DNA of 14,438 nt from an uncultured Flavobacteriales bacterium (GTDB lineage Bacteria; Bacteroidota; Bacteroidia; Flavobacteriales; Vicingaceae), in NCBI GenBank assembly GCA_913052515.1, contig CAJXFJ010000007.1, positions 1 to 14,438 of the forward strand. The letters are read 5' to 3'. Made by a program: the position numbers and the translations under genes. Positions 1-7,190 of this stretch are shown piece by piece; the first letter of the stretch is position 1; each line of letters starts with the position of its first letter. The notes below the pieces were generated by a model. The model was not told the origin of the DNA. It saw only the letters and a list, made by a program, of their open reading frames with translations, and did no database searches.

Positions 1-379
1 AATTAATCATATTTTCTCGATGCATGCCGGGGTCAAAGTCCCTTTTAGTGGCTAATATTTGCGCACAGCGCATTCCATAATCATGAAAAATACTGTAGTA
101 ATGTCGCATCATTCTTGGTTGACCAACCGCAGAGTATACTTGTCTGCGAATGGTGTCATCTTCGATATCATTGTGGTCAAGCACTTCTTTTCCGGCAATA
201 ACAGAACCTGAAGAGATAAGTACCGTCATGATGTCTTCTTCATACAAGCGAGCAATTTGGTCTACCAGTTTTCTGAGAATCGGTCCTACAATTCGGTTGT
301 CTCGGTTCACCATTACATTGGTGCCAACCTTGATGACTACTCGTTTTTTAAAGTTCTTTTTCTCTACTATTGTGCCCAT
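1..379 (-). CDS. proB: Glutamate 5-kinase, N-terminal part (cut by window edge)
   Basis: Only the first 126 codons are present; the gene runs off the left edge. Glutamate 5-kinase phosphorylates L-glutamate to gamma-glutamyl phosphate, the first step of proline synthesis, in the cytoplasm. The translation starts MGTIVEKKNFKKRVVIKVGT and shows the amino-acid kinase fold: KVGT at residues 17-20, SSGSVIAG at 56-63 (the family usually has SSGAIAAG) and the AVGQPRMM segment near 84-91. The ATG at 379 lies two bases after the proC stop, and an AAGGAG-like ribosome site sits inside the end of proC. Such a clear Shine-Dalgarno is uncommon in Bacteroidota and supports this start. Translation is probably coupled to proC. 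The identity is firm although the C-terminal part, including any PUA domain, cannot be seen. Confidence 0.9.
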   Translation of the reverse strand, partial: MGTIVEKKNFKKRVVIKVGTNVMVNRDNRIVGPILRKLVDQIARLYEEDIMTVLISSGSVIAGKEVLDHNDIEDDTIRRQVYSAVGQPRMMRHYYSIFHDYGMRCAQILATKRDFDPGMHRENMIN

Positions 380-381
380 AT

Positions 382-1185
382 TTACTCCTTTCCTAATTCT
401 ACTGCTCGATGAAAAGCGGCATAAGCGGCTTCTTGAATTTGGTCTTTTACATTATTGTCTTCCATAGAATCTAGCGCCGCTTGTGTAGTTCCTCCTTTTG
501 AGGCTACTTTTTTCATCCATCCTTTCGGACTTAAATCTGATTGATTAAAAAGTTCGATGGCCCCTTCAAAAGTTTGGCTCACCAAAACTTTAGAGTCATA
601 ATCAGAAAAGCCCATTTTTTGAGCAGCTTCCATCATGGATTGCATAAAGTAAAAAACGTAAGCCGGTCCACTGCCACTAATTCCGGTGGAAGCATCAATG
701 TCTTGTTCGGTATCTAAATGCACTGATTTTCCAGTGGTATCAAGCAGCTTTTTTACAGTTGAAAGTTCAAGGCGTGAAACTTCATCGGAAGCGGTAAAAG
801 AGGTTAAACCTTTACCTACTTGAGCCGGTAAATTAGGCATTGCCCGAACCACTTTTTCGATACCCAAACCATCTTTCATACTTTGAATAGTTACACCAGC
901 CATTATTGAAATAACTACCTGACCATGATTCATCAAGGGTTTGAGGTCTTTCATTAAGCGTTCAGCATGATAGGGTTTTACAGCTAAAAAGATAATGTCT
1001 GCTAAATCCATACACGCTTCTACATCGGTGTATACATCAAAGCGACTTATTTTTTTTAGTTCTTTGGTTTTCTCAGGATTTGTATCTGAGATCATTAAAT
1101 TGGTTTGGCTGAGAAGTTCAGATTTAATTAATGCTTTCGCATAAGCTAAACCCATATTTCCTGCACCAATAACTAGGACATTCAT
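382..1185 (-). CDS. proC: Pyrroline-5-carboxylate reductase
   Basis: This enzyme reduces 1-pyrroline-5-carboxylate to L-proline with NAD(P)H, the last step of proline synthesis. The 267-residue length is normal for the family. The N-terminal Rossmann motif is GAGNMG at residues 7-12, followed by VKP at 69-71. The C-terminal dimerisation and active-site region has SGSGPAYVF at 170-178 and the signature VASKGGTTQAAL at 227-238. The ATG at 1185 is the natural start because the nucleotide-binding strand begins at once (MNVLVIG). proB follows two bases after the stop, so the two form a proline operon. I found no exact TAnnTTTG box in the 253-base region upstream. Nothing looks broken. Confidence 0.96.
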   Translation of the reverse strand: MNVLVIGAGNMGLAYAKALIKSELLSQTNLMISDTNPEKTKELKKISRFDVYTDVEACMDLADIIFLAVKPYHAERLMKDLKPLMNHGQVVISIMAGVTIQSMKDGLGIEKVVRAMPNLPAQVGKGLTSFTASDEVSRLELSTVKKLLDTTGKSVHLDTEQDIDASTGISGSGPAYVFYFMQSMMEAAQKMGFSDYDSKVLVSQTFEGAIELFNQSDLSPKGWMKKVASKGGTTQAALDSMEDNNVKDQIQEAAYAAFHRAVELGKE

Positions 1186-1355
1186 TTTGTTATGAATTAA
1201 TTAATAAAAATGATTCACTCAGTCGGTGCAAGCATTATGCAGAGATACCATTTAGAAAAATGAATTTGGAAAGTCAAAAGAGTAAATCGGCTGTAGCTTA
1301 GTCTATGAGGTGACTAGCGCGGAGATGCTTGATTTTATTGAGAAAAATGATGGGC

Positions 1356-1408
1356 TGCCATATTTTAGGTTTGTTGCGACATATCGGCGCAAAGGTGAAA
1401 ATATGGCA
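1356..1408 (-). terminator. Nested hairpin after the racemase-like gene
   Basis: A perfect 11-bp inverted repeat, TGCCATATTTT at 1356-1366 and AAAATATGGCA at 1398-1408, encloses a 31-base loop that itself holds a 5-bp stem (TTGCG with CGCAA). It lies about 30 bases after the stop of the minus-strand serine racemase-like gene. Reading the minus strand, the stem is followed within about ten bases by TTTTT. This fits an imperfect intrinsic terminator for the purK-purE-racemase operon. The rest of the 253-base gap between 1186 and 1438 shows no gene. Confidence 0.5.
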
Positions 1409-1438
1409 CCTTTAATTGAAAACCCTGCGACGAGATTC

Positions 1439-2419
1439 TTATCTCTTATGTTTGTTTATTGAAGCAAAATAATCATCCAAATCTACATTTCCGCCACTTA
1501 AAATAAGTCCAACCTTTTTATTTTGAAAAAGATTAGCATGTTTGATTATTGCAGCAAGTACGGTTGCACTAGAGGGTTCCACTATAATTTTAAGACGCTC
1601 CCAAATTAAACGCATGGATGAGGTAATTTCTTCATCAGAGACACAAAAGATATCATCTACCAACTGATGAATGATTTCGAAATTGAGTTTACCCAAGGAA
1701 GTTAATAGGCCATCGGCAATGGTTTGAGGATTGGTTTGTGGAATTAATTCTCCAGCTTTTAAAGATTGATAAGCATCATCTGCACCTTTTGGTTCTGCCG
1801 CATATACTTTCAAATTTGGATTGTAGTGTTTACTTGCTAAAGCAGCACCTGCTAGCAGTCCGCCACCACCAACTGGGCAAATAATTCCATCTAGTTGTGG
1901 TACTTCATTTAATAATTCTTGTGTAGCTGACGATTGTCCGATGATAATGTCACGATGATCGTAAGGTGGAATGAAAACAGCTTTTTCTCGATTTTTAATT
2001 TCAAGCATATTTTCTTCTCTGGCTCTTAAAGTTGGTTCACAAAAAGTGATTTTCCCTACAAGCGCTTTTACGCCATCAACTTTGATTTTTGGTGCATTTT
2101 TAGGCATTACAATAAAGGCTTCAAACCCAAGAAGGCTAGCAGCTTTGGTAAGTGCCTGTGCGTGGTTTCCTGAAGAATGGGTGACCACTTTTCGGCACGA
2201 ACTTTCTTCCTTTAGTTTTAGCAACGCATTAATAGCTCCTCTCATTTTAAAAGCGCCCACCTTTTGAAGATTTTCGCATTTAAAGAAAAGCTCAACACCT
2301 ACCATTTCATTAATAGAAGTAGAAGTGAGAACAGCTGTTTTGGTGATATAAGGTGCAATAACCTTGTATCGATCTTGCAATTCACTCAGCGGGTACTTTT
2401 CAAGAATGGAAGAATGCAT
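1439..2419 (-). CDS. Serine racemase-like / threonine-serine dehydratase (PLP fold type II)
   Basis: A 326-residue fold-type II PLP enzyme. The Schiff-base lysine is K58 in the KVGAFKMRGA motif. The substrate loop SSGNH is at 82-86, the phosphate-binding GGGGL at 184-188, and the pyridine-nitrogen serine is S308 in LSGGNVD. It has no C-terminal ACT-like regulatory domain, so it is not the biosynthetic IlvA. The residues that bind the divalent cation in eukaryotic serine racemases (Glu, Ala, Asp in an AEPxxADD context) are all kept here as E209, A213 and D215, and similarity to serine racemase extends along the whole chain. Likely activities are serine racemisation and/or beta-elimination of L-serine or L-threonine; sequence alone cannot separate these. 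The ATG is two bases after the purE stop, so it is the last gene of the purK-purE operon. Confidence 0.88.
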   Translation of the reverse strand: MHSSILEKYPLSELQDRYKVIAPYITKTAVLTSTSINEMVGVELFFKCENLQKVGAFKMRGAINALLKLKEESSCRKVVTHSSGNHAQALTKAASLLGFEAFIVMPKNAPKIKVDGVKALVGKITFCEPTLRAREENMLEIKNREKAVFIPPYDHRDIIIGQSSATQELLNEVPQLDGIICPVGGGGLLAGAALASKHYNPNLKVYAAEPKGADDAYQSLKAGELIPQTNPQTIADGLLTSLGKLNFEIIHQLVDDIFCVSDEEITSSMRLIWERLKIIVEPSSATVLAAIIKHANLFQNKKVGLILSGGNVDLDDYFASINKHKR

Positions 2420-2421
2420 CG

Positions 2422-2916
2422 CTATTTTTGATTCTTCAAATCCTCATTCATTTGAGCTACTTTTTCTTTTAAACTTTCTTTGTATGTATCCAGCTGCTTG
2501 GCCAAATCCTCATCTAAAGTGGCAACAATTTGACAAGCCAAAATAGCGGCATTTTTAGCGCCATTTAGTGCTACTGTTGCAACAGGAACACCTCCAGGCA
2601 TTTGTAATATAGAAAGTACAGAGTCCCAGCCATCTATAGAATTGCTGGATTTAATGGGAACACCGATAACAGGAAGAGAAGTAGCCGACGCAACCATACC
2701 GGGAAGGTGAGCAGCTCCGCCAGCTGCTGCAACAATTACCTTTAAACCTCTATCTTTAGCACTTGTGGCATATTGCATCATTTTTTCGGGAGTTCTATGC
2801 GCTGAAACAATTTCTACTTCAAATGCAACATTCATTTCTTTTAAAAAGTCTAAGGCATCTTGCATTACTTTTAAGTCAGAAATGCTACCCATAATAATTC
2901 CAATTCTTGTCGTCAT
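2422..2916 (-). CDS. purE: N5-carboxyaminoimidazole ribonucleotide mutase
   Basis: PurE class I moves the carboxyl group of N5-CAIR to carbon 4, giving CAIR in de novo purine synthesis. The 164-residue protein has the usual family length. Visible motifs are MGSISD at residues 9-14, SAHRTP at 38-43 with the catalytic histidine H40, the glycine-rich AAAGGAAHLPG at 63-73, and the GVPIKSSNSIDGWDSVLSILQMPGGVP region split across 85-111, which is characteristic of bacterial PurE. It follows purK by seven bases and precedes the racemase-like gene by two, so the three are probably cotranscribed. The C-terminal tail (about 140-164) is charged and helical. Confidence 0.97.
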   Translation of the reverse strand: MTTRIGIIMGSISDLKVMQDALDFLKEMNVAFEVEIVSAHRTPEKMMQYATSAKDRGLKVIVAAAGGAAHLPGMVASATSLPVIGVPIKSSNSIDGWDSVLSILQMPGGVPVATVALNGAKNAAILACQIVATLDEDLAKQLDTYKESLKEKVAQMNEDLKNQK

Positions 2917-2923
2917 TTTATGT

Positions 2924-4072
2924 TTATTTTGAAGTCACTTTTACAATTTCTTTTACTTGTCTAGCGATTTCTTTCGCTTTATTCAAATCCTTATTTATGA
3001 TGGTGATATGTCCCATTTTTCGAAAGGGTTTCACAAACTCTTTTCCATATAAATGAGGATAAACTCCTCCTAATTTTAAGACTTCTTCCATGCCTTCATA
3101 TGTAGCTTCTCCAGTGGCATCTTTTTCACCTAGTAAATTCACCATTACTGATGGAGTTCTAATAGAGGTGTCGCCTAGAGGTAAATCTAAAATAGCGCGC
3201 AAATGTTGAGCAAATTGAGAAGTTACGTTGCCTTCAATACTTTGATGACCGCTATTATGAGCTCTAGGAGCAATTTCGTTTACCATCAAATTTCCTTCAA
3301 CATCTAGAAACATCTCTACGGCTAATAAACCTACCATGTCTAATTTTTCAATTACCACTTCAGCTAACTGATAAGCTTGATTAGCGATTGATTCCGAAAC
3401 AGAAGCAGGTGAAAATAAAAACTCAACCATATTGGCTTCAGGATTAAATTCTAACTCAACCAAGGGGAAATGTTTGATTTCTCCGGATTCATTTCGAGCA
3501 ACTATAACAGAAAGTTCTTTGTCTAATTCAACAGCTTCTTCCAACACAGAAGGTGCATCAAAAGCCTTGTTTAAGTCATCCTTTGATGCAATAGATTGCA
3601 CACCATACCCATCGTAACCTGAAGTTCTTAACTTTTGGAAGATAGGAAATGAAATATTTGCTGTTTCTAACTCAGATTTATTGTCAATTAATGTATATGG
3701 AGAAGTAGGGATATTATTTTTTGAGTAAAACTCTTTTTGTAAGCCTTTGTCTTGAATGATTTTTAAAACTCGAGGCTGAGGGAATACTTTCACACCTTCA
3801 GATTCTAGTTTCTGAAGAGCATCTGAATTTACATCTTCAAACTCAATACTTACTACTTTTTTATCTTTTCCAAACTCATAAACATCATTAAAGTCTTTAA
3901 AGTTTCCACAAACAAATTCATTGGCCAATGTCTTACATGGAGCGTTTTCCGAAGGATCTAAAATGTCAATATGTAGATTAAGGTTGTAAGCTTCTTGCAG
4001 CGTCATTCTTCCAAGTTGGCCGCCACCAAGTAAGCCAATTTTGAAATTTTCAGAATGGATATTCGTCGTCAT
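2924..4072 (-). CDS. purK: N5-carboxyaminoimidazole ribonucleotide synthase
   Basis: PurK uses ATP and bicarbonate to carboxylate AIR to N5-CAIR, the substrate for the adjacent PurE. The 382-residue protein has the expected ATP-grasp layout: an N-terminal GGGQLGRM motif at residues 16-23, EFEDV at 77-81, the glycine-rich ATP loop near 152-157 (SGYDGYG, where many relatives have GGYDGxG), and the signature NEIAPRAHNSGH at 265-276. The ATG at 4072 is close to a good promoter, leaving a leader of roughly 15 bases. It is the first gene of the purK-purE-racemase operon and diverges from the purine-salvage fusion gene, so both sides of this 121-base gap serve purine metabolism. Confidence 0.96.
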   Translation of the reverse strand: MTTNIHSENFKIGLLGGGQLGRMTLQEAYNLNLHIDILDPSENAPCKTLANEFVCGNFKDFNDVYEFGKDKKVVSIEFEDVNSDALQKLESEGVKVFPQPRVLKIIQDKGLQKEFYSKNNIPTSPYTLIDNKSELETANISFPIFQKLRTSGYDGYGVQSIASKDDLNKAFDAPSVLEEAVELDKELSVIVARNESGEIKHFPLVELEFNPEANMVEFLFSPASVSESIANQAYQLAEVVIEKLDMVGLLAVEMFLDVEGNLMVNEIAPRAHNSGHQSIEGNVTSQFAQHLRAILDLPLGDTSIRTPSVMVNLLGEKDATGEATYEGMEEVLKLGGVYPHLYGKEFVKPFRKMGHITIINKDLNKAKEIARQVKEIVKVTSK

Positions 4073-4091
4073 AAATGCAATTTGTAAGCTG

Positions 4092-4122
4092 CAAATGTAG
4101 GGTGAAAATGTTTGTTAATAAA
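4092..4122 (-). promoter_or_regulatory. Bacteroidota-type promoter for purK
   Basis: On the minus strand TACATTTG (4099-4092) matches the Bacteroidota -7 consensus TAnnTTTG exactly. A TTTA (4122-4119) stands 19 bases upstream, where TTTG is expected at -33. The predicted start of transcription is roughly 4085, giving a leader of about 13 bases before the purK ATG. This is the best two-part promoter in the window. Confidence 0.65.
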
Positions 4123-4158
4123 CTCTTAATATTAAAGAATAGGAGTGGCTATTATTGT

Positions 4159-4166
4159 TACTTTTG
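4159..4166 (+). promoter_or_regulatory. -7 box for the hpt-adk fusion
   Basis: TACTTTTG is an exact TAnnTTTG match ending 27 bases before the TTG start codon. No good -33 TTTG is seen at the usual 19-base spacing. It lies back to back with the purK promoter. Confidence 0.5.
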
Positions 4167-4193
4167 TTCGCCTAGACAGAAAATTAACCTCGT

Positions 4194-5327
4194 TTGAAAC
4201 GAATTAAGATTCACGATAAAGTCTTCGAACCTTATTTATCTGAGGAGACTATTCAAAAGGCGATTAAGGAAGTTGCGCAAAAACTTCATCAACGCTATAT
4301 TGGTAAGCAACCTGTGTTTATAGGTGTATTAAATGGTAGCTTTTTCTTTGCTGCGGATTTATTAAAGCACATTGATTTTGACTGTGAGGTTTCATTTGTA
4401 AAAGTGGCTTCTTATCAAGGTACAAAAAGTAGCGGAAATGTCCGGCAGTTAATAGGATTAGACCAAAAGATTCAAGACCGACATGTGATTATTGTTGAAG
4501 ATGTTGTTGATACAGGAAATACTGTTGAAGCAGTTAGAGAGCAACTCCAGAATATGGGTGCAAAATCTATCGCAATAACCACGCTATTATTTAAGCCAAC
4601 TATTTATGAGAAGGAGATTCCCATAGAATATCCTGCCATAGAAATTAATCCTGAGTTTGTTGTGGGTTATGGTCTTGATTACGACGGATTAGGTAGAAAT
4701 TTAAACGAAATTTTTGTGCTTTCTGAATCACAAAGCATTAAAGCAAATACAGATATGTTGAACATTGTATTATTTGGCCCTCCAGGTGCGGGTAAAGGAA
4801 CTCAAGCTGAAAAGCTAAAAGAAGCTTATAACTTAACGCATTTATCTACAGGTGATATTTTGCGAAATGAAATAAAGAATGAAACCGAGCTTGGAACACT
4901 TGCCAAAACTTATATGAATAAGGGTGAGTTGGTGCCAGATGAGGTTGTGATAGATATGATTGAAAAATGCTTGATGGAATACAAAGATTCTAAAGGCTTT
5001 ATATTTGATGGATTTCCACGAACCACTGAGCAAGCTAGAGCTTTAGATAGCTTACTTCAAAAGCACAATACCGAAATAGATATTATGCTTTCGTTAGAGG
5101 TAGATGATGAAGAATTGGTTGCAAGAATTGTACAACGAGGAAGAGAATCAGGCAGAGAGGATGATAAAAATGAATCGGTTATATTCAATCGAATTATTAC
5201 TTACAATAAAAAGACAGCTCCACTAAAAGATTACTATGGTGAGCAAAATAAGTACCATGTAATAAAAGGAGTAGGTGAAATCGATCAAGTATTTGGGAGA
5301 TTAGAAGAAGCCATTAATTCGCTTTAA
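4194..5327 (+). CDS. Fused hypoxanthine phosphoribosyltransferase-adenylate kinase
   Basis: One 377-residue frame carries two complete enzymes. Residues 1-176 are a hypoxanthine(-guanine) phosphoribosyltransferase: LNGSFFF near 46-52 and the PRPP motif VEDVVDTGNT at 101-110. Residues 188-377 are an adenylate kinase: P-loop GPPGAGKGT at 195-203, STGDILR at 218-224, FDGFPRT at 271-277, and a short LID (about 316-334, RGRESGREDD) lacking the four-cysteine zinc site, as in other Bacteroidota Adk. A linker of only about ten residues joins them. The start must be TTG at 4194, since an in-frame stop lies at 4185-4187 and the next Met is residue 121. M188 could be an internal start, but no ribosome site precedes it. 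The HPRT part salvages hypoxanthine to IMP and the Adk part interconverts AMP, ATP and ADP. Confidence 0.95.
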   Translation: MKRIKIHDKVFEPYLSEETIQKAIKEVAQKLHQRYIGKQPVFIGVLNGSFFFAADLLKHIDFDCEVSFVKVASYQGTKSSGNVRQLIGLDQKIQDRHVIIVEDVVDTGNTVEAVREQLQNMGAKSIAITTLLFKPTIYEKEIPIEYPAIEINPEFVVGYGLDYDGLGRNLNEIFVLSESQSIKANTDMLNIVLFGPPGAGKGTQAEKLKEAYNLTHLSTGDILRNEIKNETELGTLAKTYMNKGELVPDEVVIDMIEKCLMEYKDSKGFIFDGFPRTTEQARALDSLLQKHNTEIDIMLSLEVDDEELVARIVQRGRESGREDDKNESVIFNRIITYNKKTAPLKDYYGEQNKYHVIKGVGEIDQVFGRLEEAINSL

Positions 5328-5340
5328 TTAAAAGCGAATT
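5316..5340. terminator. Inverted repeat spanning both convergent stop codons
   Basis: AATTCGCTTT (5316-5325) and its exact complement AAAGCGAATT (5331-5340) flank a five-base loop. The two stop codons of the convergent genes (5325-5327 and 5328-5330) sit in the loop and stem edge, so the repeat is made from the last codons of both genes. It may act as a shared terminator, but the stem has few GC pairs and no clear T-tract follows in either direction. Confidence 0.45.
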
Positions 5341-7001
5341 CCCGATATAAGAATATCATCTACTTGCTCTTCATCCTTTTTCCAATCGAGAAAGGCATTT
5401 TTTACAATAATACCTTGTTCTGCCATTGGAAGATGGCAAATATTAGTAATCATTTGTGCCACATTTTTGGTCATGAATTTTTTACCTCTTGGACCTCCAA
5501 ATTGATCTGGATAGCCATCTGAGAATAAGTAAAAGCAATCGCCACTTTCAATCGGAATTCGATGAGTTGTAAATTGCTTTCTATGGCGTGAAAAGCCACC
5601 AATTGAAAATTTATCCCCTTTAATAATATGTAGTTCGCCTCCTTTGGTGTAATATAAAGGCCTCATTGCTCCTGCATATTCTAGTTTTCCTTGTTCAAAG
5701 TTGACAGAAATAATTCCTAACTCCATCCCATCTTTACTATTCTTTTCTTGAGGGTTGTTTTGGTTTAGAGAAATTTTAACCCGTTTGTCTAATTCTTTTA
5801 GAATAACTCCTGGGTCGGTAATTTTTTGATCGGATACGATTTCATTGAGTTGAGTATAACCTATAATTGACATAAATGCCCCGGGTACTCCATGACCTGT
5901 GCAGTCAACTACAGCAAAAAGGGGTTTTTTTCGACTGTATTCAAACCAGTAAAAATCGCCACTAACAATATCTTTAGGCGCATAATAAATAAACGAATCA
6001 TTAAAGTATTGTTTTATTTTTTGTTTACTAGGTAAAATGGATGCTTGTATGCGCTTGGCATAGTTTATACTTTCACGTATCTCTTTATTTTGGGCTTCTA
6101 CAACTTCTTTTTCTTCAACCAATTGATTGGTTCTATTCTCTACTTTTTCTTCAAGCGTCGCATTTAAGTTTTGAAGCTCTTTATTGGCTTGGTCTAAATC
6201 TTCTAAACTTCTTATCAATGCCTGTTCTGCTTTCTTTTTAGCTGTAATGTCTTTTATAATCCCTTGATAGCCAATGATTCTTTCGTCTTCATCTTTAACG
6301 GTGGTAGTGCTTAGTAGGCAATTAAGAATACTTATTTTGTCTTTCTTTAATAAGTCTACTTCATAATCCGCTACTTGTCCTTCTCGAGCTAAAATATTCT
6401 TTAGCTTATTCCGATCGTCTTGGTTAATGTACAAGTCTGATACTTTGAGGGAATTTATATCTTCAAGTTCATAGCCAAAAAGTTTCAAACCAGCAGGGTT
6501 GATATCAATGAAATCGCCTTCTACTGTTGACATGTAAATAGCATCTTTTGACTGCATGAATAGCTGACGGTATTTTTCTTCACTCCTAAGCAGTTCTTCT
6601 TCTTTCTGCTTTCTTTCAATGGAATATGAAATACTTCGAACCAACATGTTCTGCGTTAATTCACTCTTAATTAAAAAGTCTTGAGCACCTCTTTTAACCG
6701 CATTTTTTCCTACCATATCATCCTCAATTTCGGTAAGAACTATGAAAGGAATTTCTGAATAGGTAGCAAAAAGTCCATCGAAGGTGTGAATGCCATAACT
6801 GTCAGAAAGAAAGAGGTTCAAGAGAATTAAATCAACCTTAGCTTCTTTAATTAGTTGAGTTGCTTCTTCAAGGTTATAAGCGTGGTAAATATTAAAATTA
6901 AATGTATCTGTATCACCAAGCATTTCCCCAAGGGTCAAGGCATCTGTTTCTGAGCTTTCTATAATTAGAACGCTTATTTCGTCTGTTTGTATTAGTTCCA
7001 T
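5328..7001 (-). CDS. Degenerate receiver-PAS-coiled coil-SpoIIE/PP2C phosphatase
   Basis: A 557-residue signalling protein with no membrane segment. Residues 8-125 form a CheY-like receiver, but the phosphate-accepting aspartate is replaced by N62 (LLNLFLSD) and the acidic pair is reduced to E15-S16; the conserved T90 and K112 remain. Residues 141-257 are a PAS domain (EEKYRQLF to GIIKDITAKK). A coiled coil follows at about 258-308. The C-terminal SpoIIE-type PP2C phosphatase has its metal aspartates: D349 in VSGDFYW, D366 in VVDCTGHGVPGAF, D495 in SDGYPDQFGG and D549 in VDDILI. Likely job: dephosphorylation of a serine/threonine-phosphorylated partner, such as an anti-sigma antagonist, under PAS control. 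No partner is encoded nearby. Its stop directly abuts that of the hpt-adk fusion. Confidence 0.9.
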   Translation of the reverse strand: MELIQTDEISVLIIESSETDALTLGEMLGDTDTFNFNIYHAYNLEEATQLIKEAKVDLILLNLFLSDSYGIHTFDGLFATYSEIPFIVLTEIEDDMVGKNAVKRGAQDFLIKSELTQNMLVRSISYSIERKQKEEELLRSEEKYRQLFMQSKDAIYMSTVEGDFIDINPAGLKLFGYELEDINSLKVSDLYINQDDRNKLKNILAREGQVADYEVDLLKKDKISILNCLLSTTTVKDEDERIIGYQGIIKDITAKKKAEQALIRSLEDLDQANKELQNLNATLEEKVENRTNQLVEEKEVVEAQNKEIRESINYAKRIQASILPSKQKIKQYFNDSFIYYAPKDIVSGDFYWFEYSRKKPLFAVVDCTGHGVPGAFMSIIGYTQLNEIVSDQKITDPGVILKELDKRVKISLNQNNPQEKNSKDGMELGIISVNFEQGKLEYAGAMRPLYYTKGGELHIIKGDKFSIGGFSRHRKQFTTHRIPIESGDCFYLFSDGYPDQFGGPRGKKFMTKNVAQMITNICHLPMAEQGIIVKNAFLDWKKDEEQVDDILISGIRF

Positions 7002-7041
7002 TAAGTGAGTAAATTCATTTCTTCAGCTAAACGAATTGTCC

Positions 7042-7049
7042 CAAATATA
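7042..7049 (-). promoter_or_regulatory. -7 box for the PP2C regulator
   Basis: Minus-strand TATATTTG matches TAnnTTTG exactly and lies 40 bases before the ATG at 7001. No -33 TTTG is visible at 19-base spacing. Confidence 0.45.
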
Positions 7050-7176
7050 AGGTCAAATGGTTCATATATCTGGACTTATTTTTTATTATTCGTCAAACGG
7101 AGCTATTTGAGCTACAACTATTGCTTAATATTAGATTAACATTGAAGATAATAAACTCGCAATGGGTTTAATACTT

Positions 7177-7184
7177 TACTTTTG
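7177..7184 (+). promoter_or_regulatory. -7 box directly before obg
   Basis: TACTTTTG matches TAnnTTTG exactly and ends six bases before the obg ATG at 7191. Transcription would begin at or next to the ATG, so the obg message may be leaderless. No -33 match is seen. Confidence 0.5.
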
Positions 7185-7190
7185 CGAAAT

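Noticed and set aside
1289..1350. Sequence beginning GGCTGTAGCTTAGTC resembles the 5' end of a tRNA
   Set aside because: No anticodon stem, T-arm (GGTTC) or matching acceptor 3' strand follows at the right distance; at most a chance resemblance or a decayed fragment.
7182..7190. TTG start nine bases upstream for obg
   Set aside because: It overlaps the predicted -7 box, and the [10 protein letters not shown] start matches the family N-terminus.
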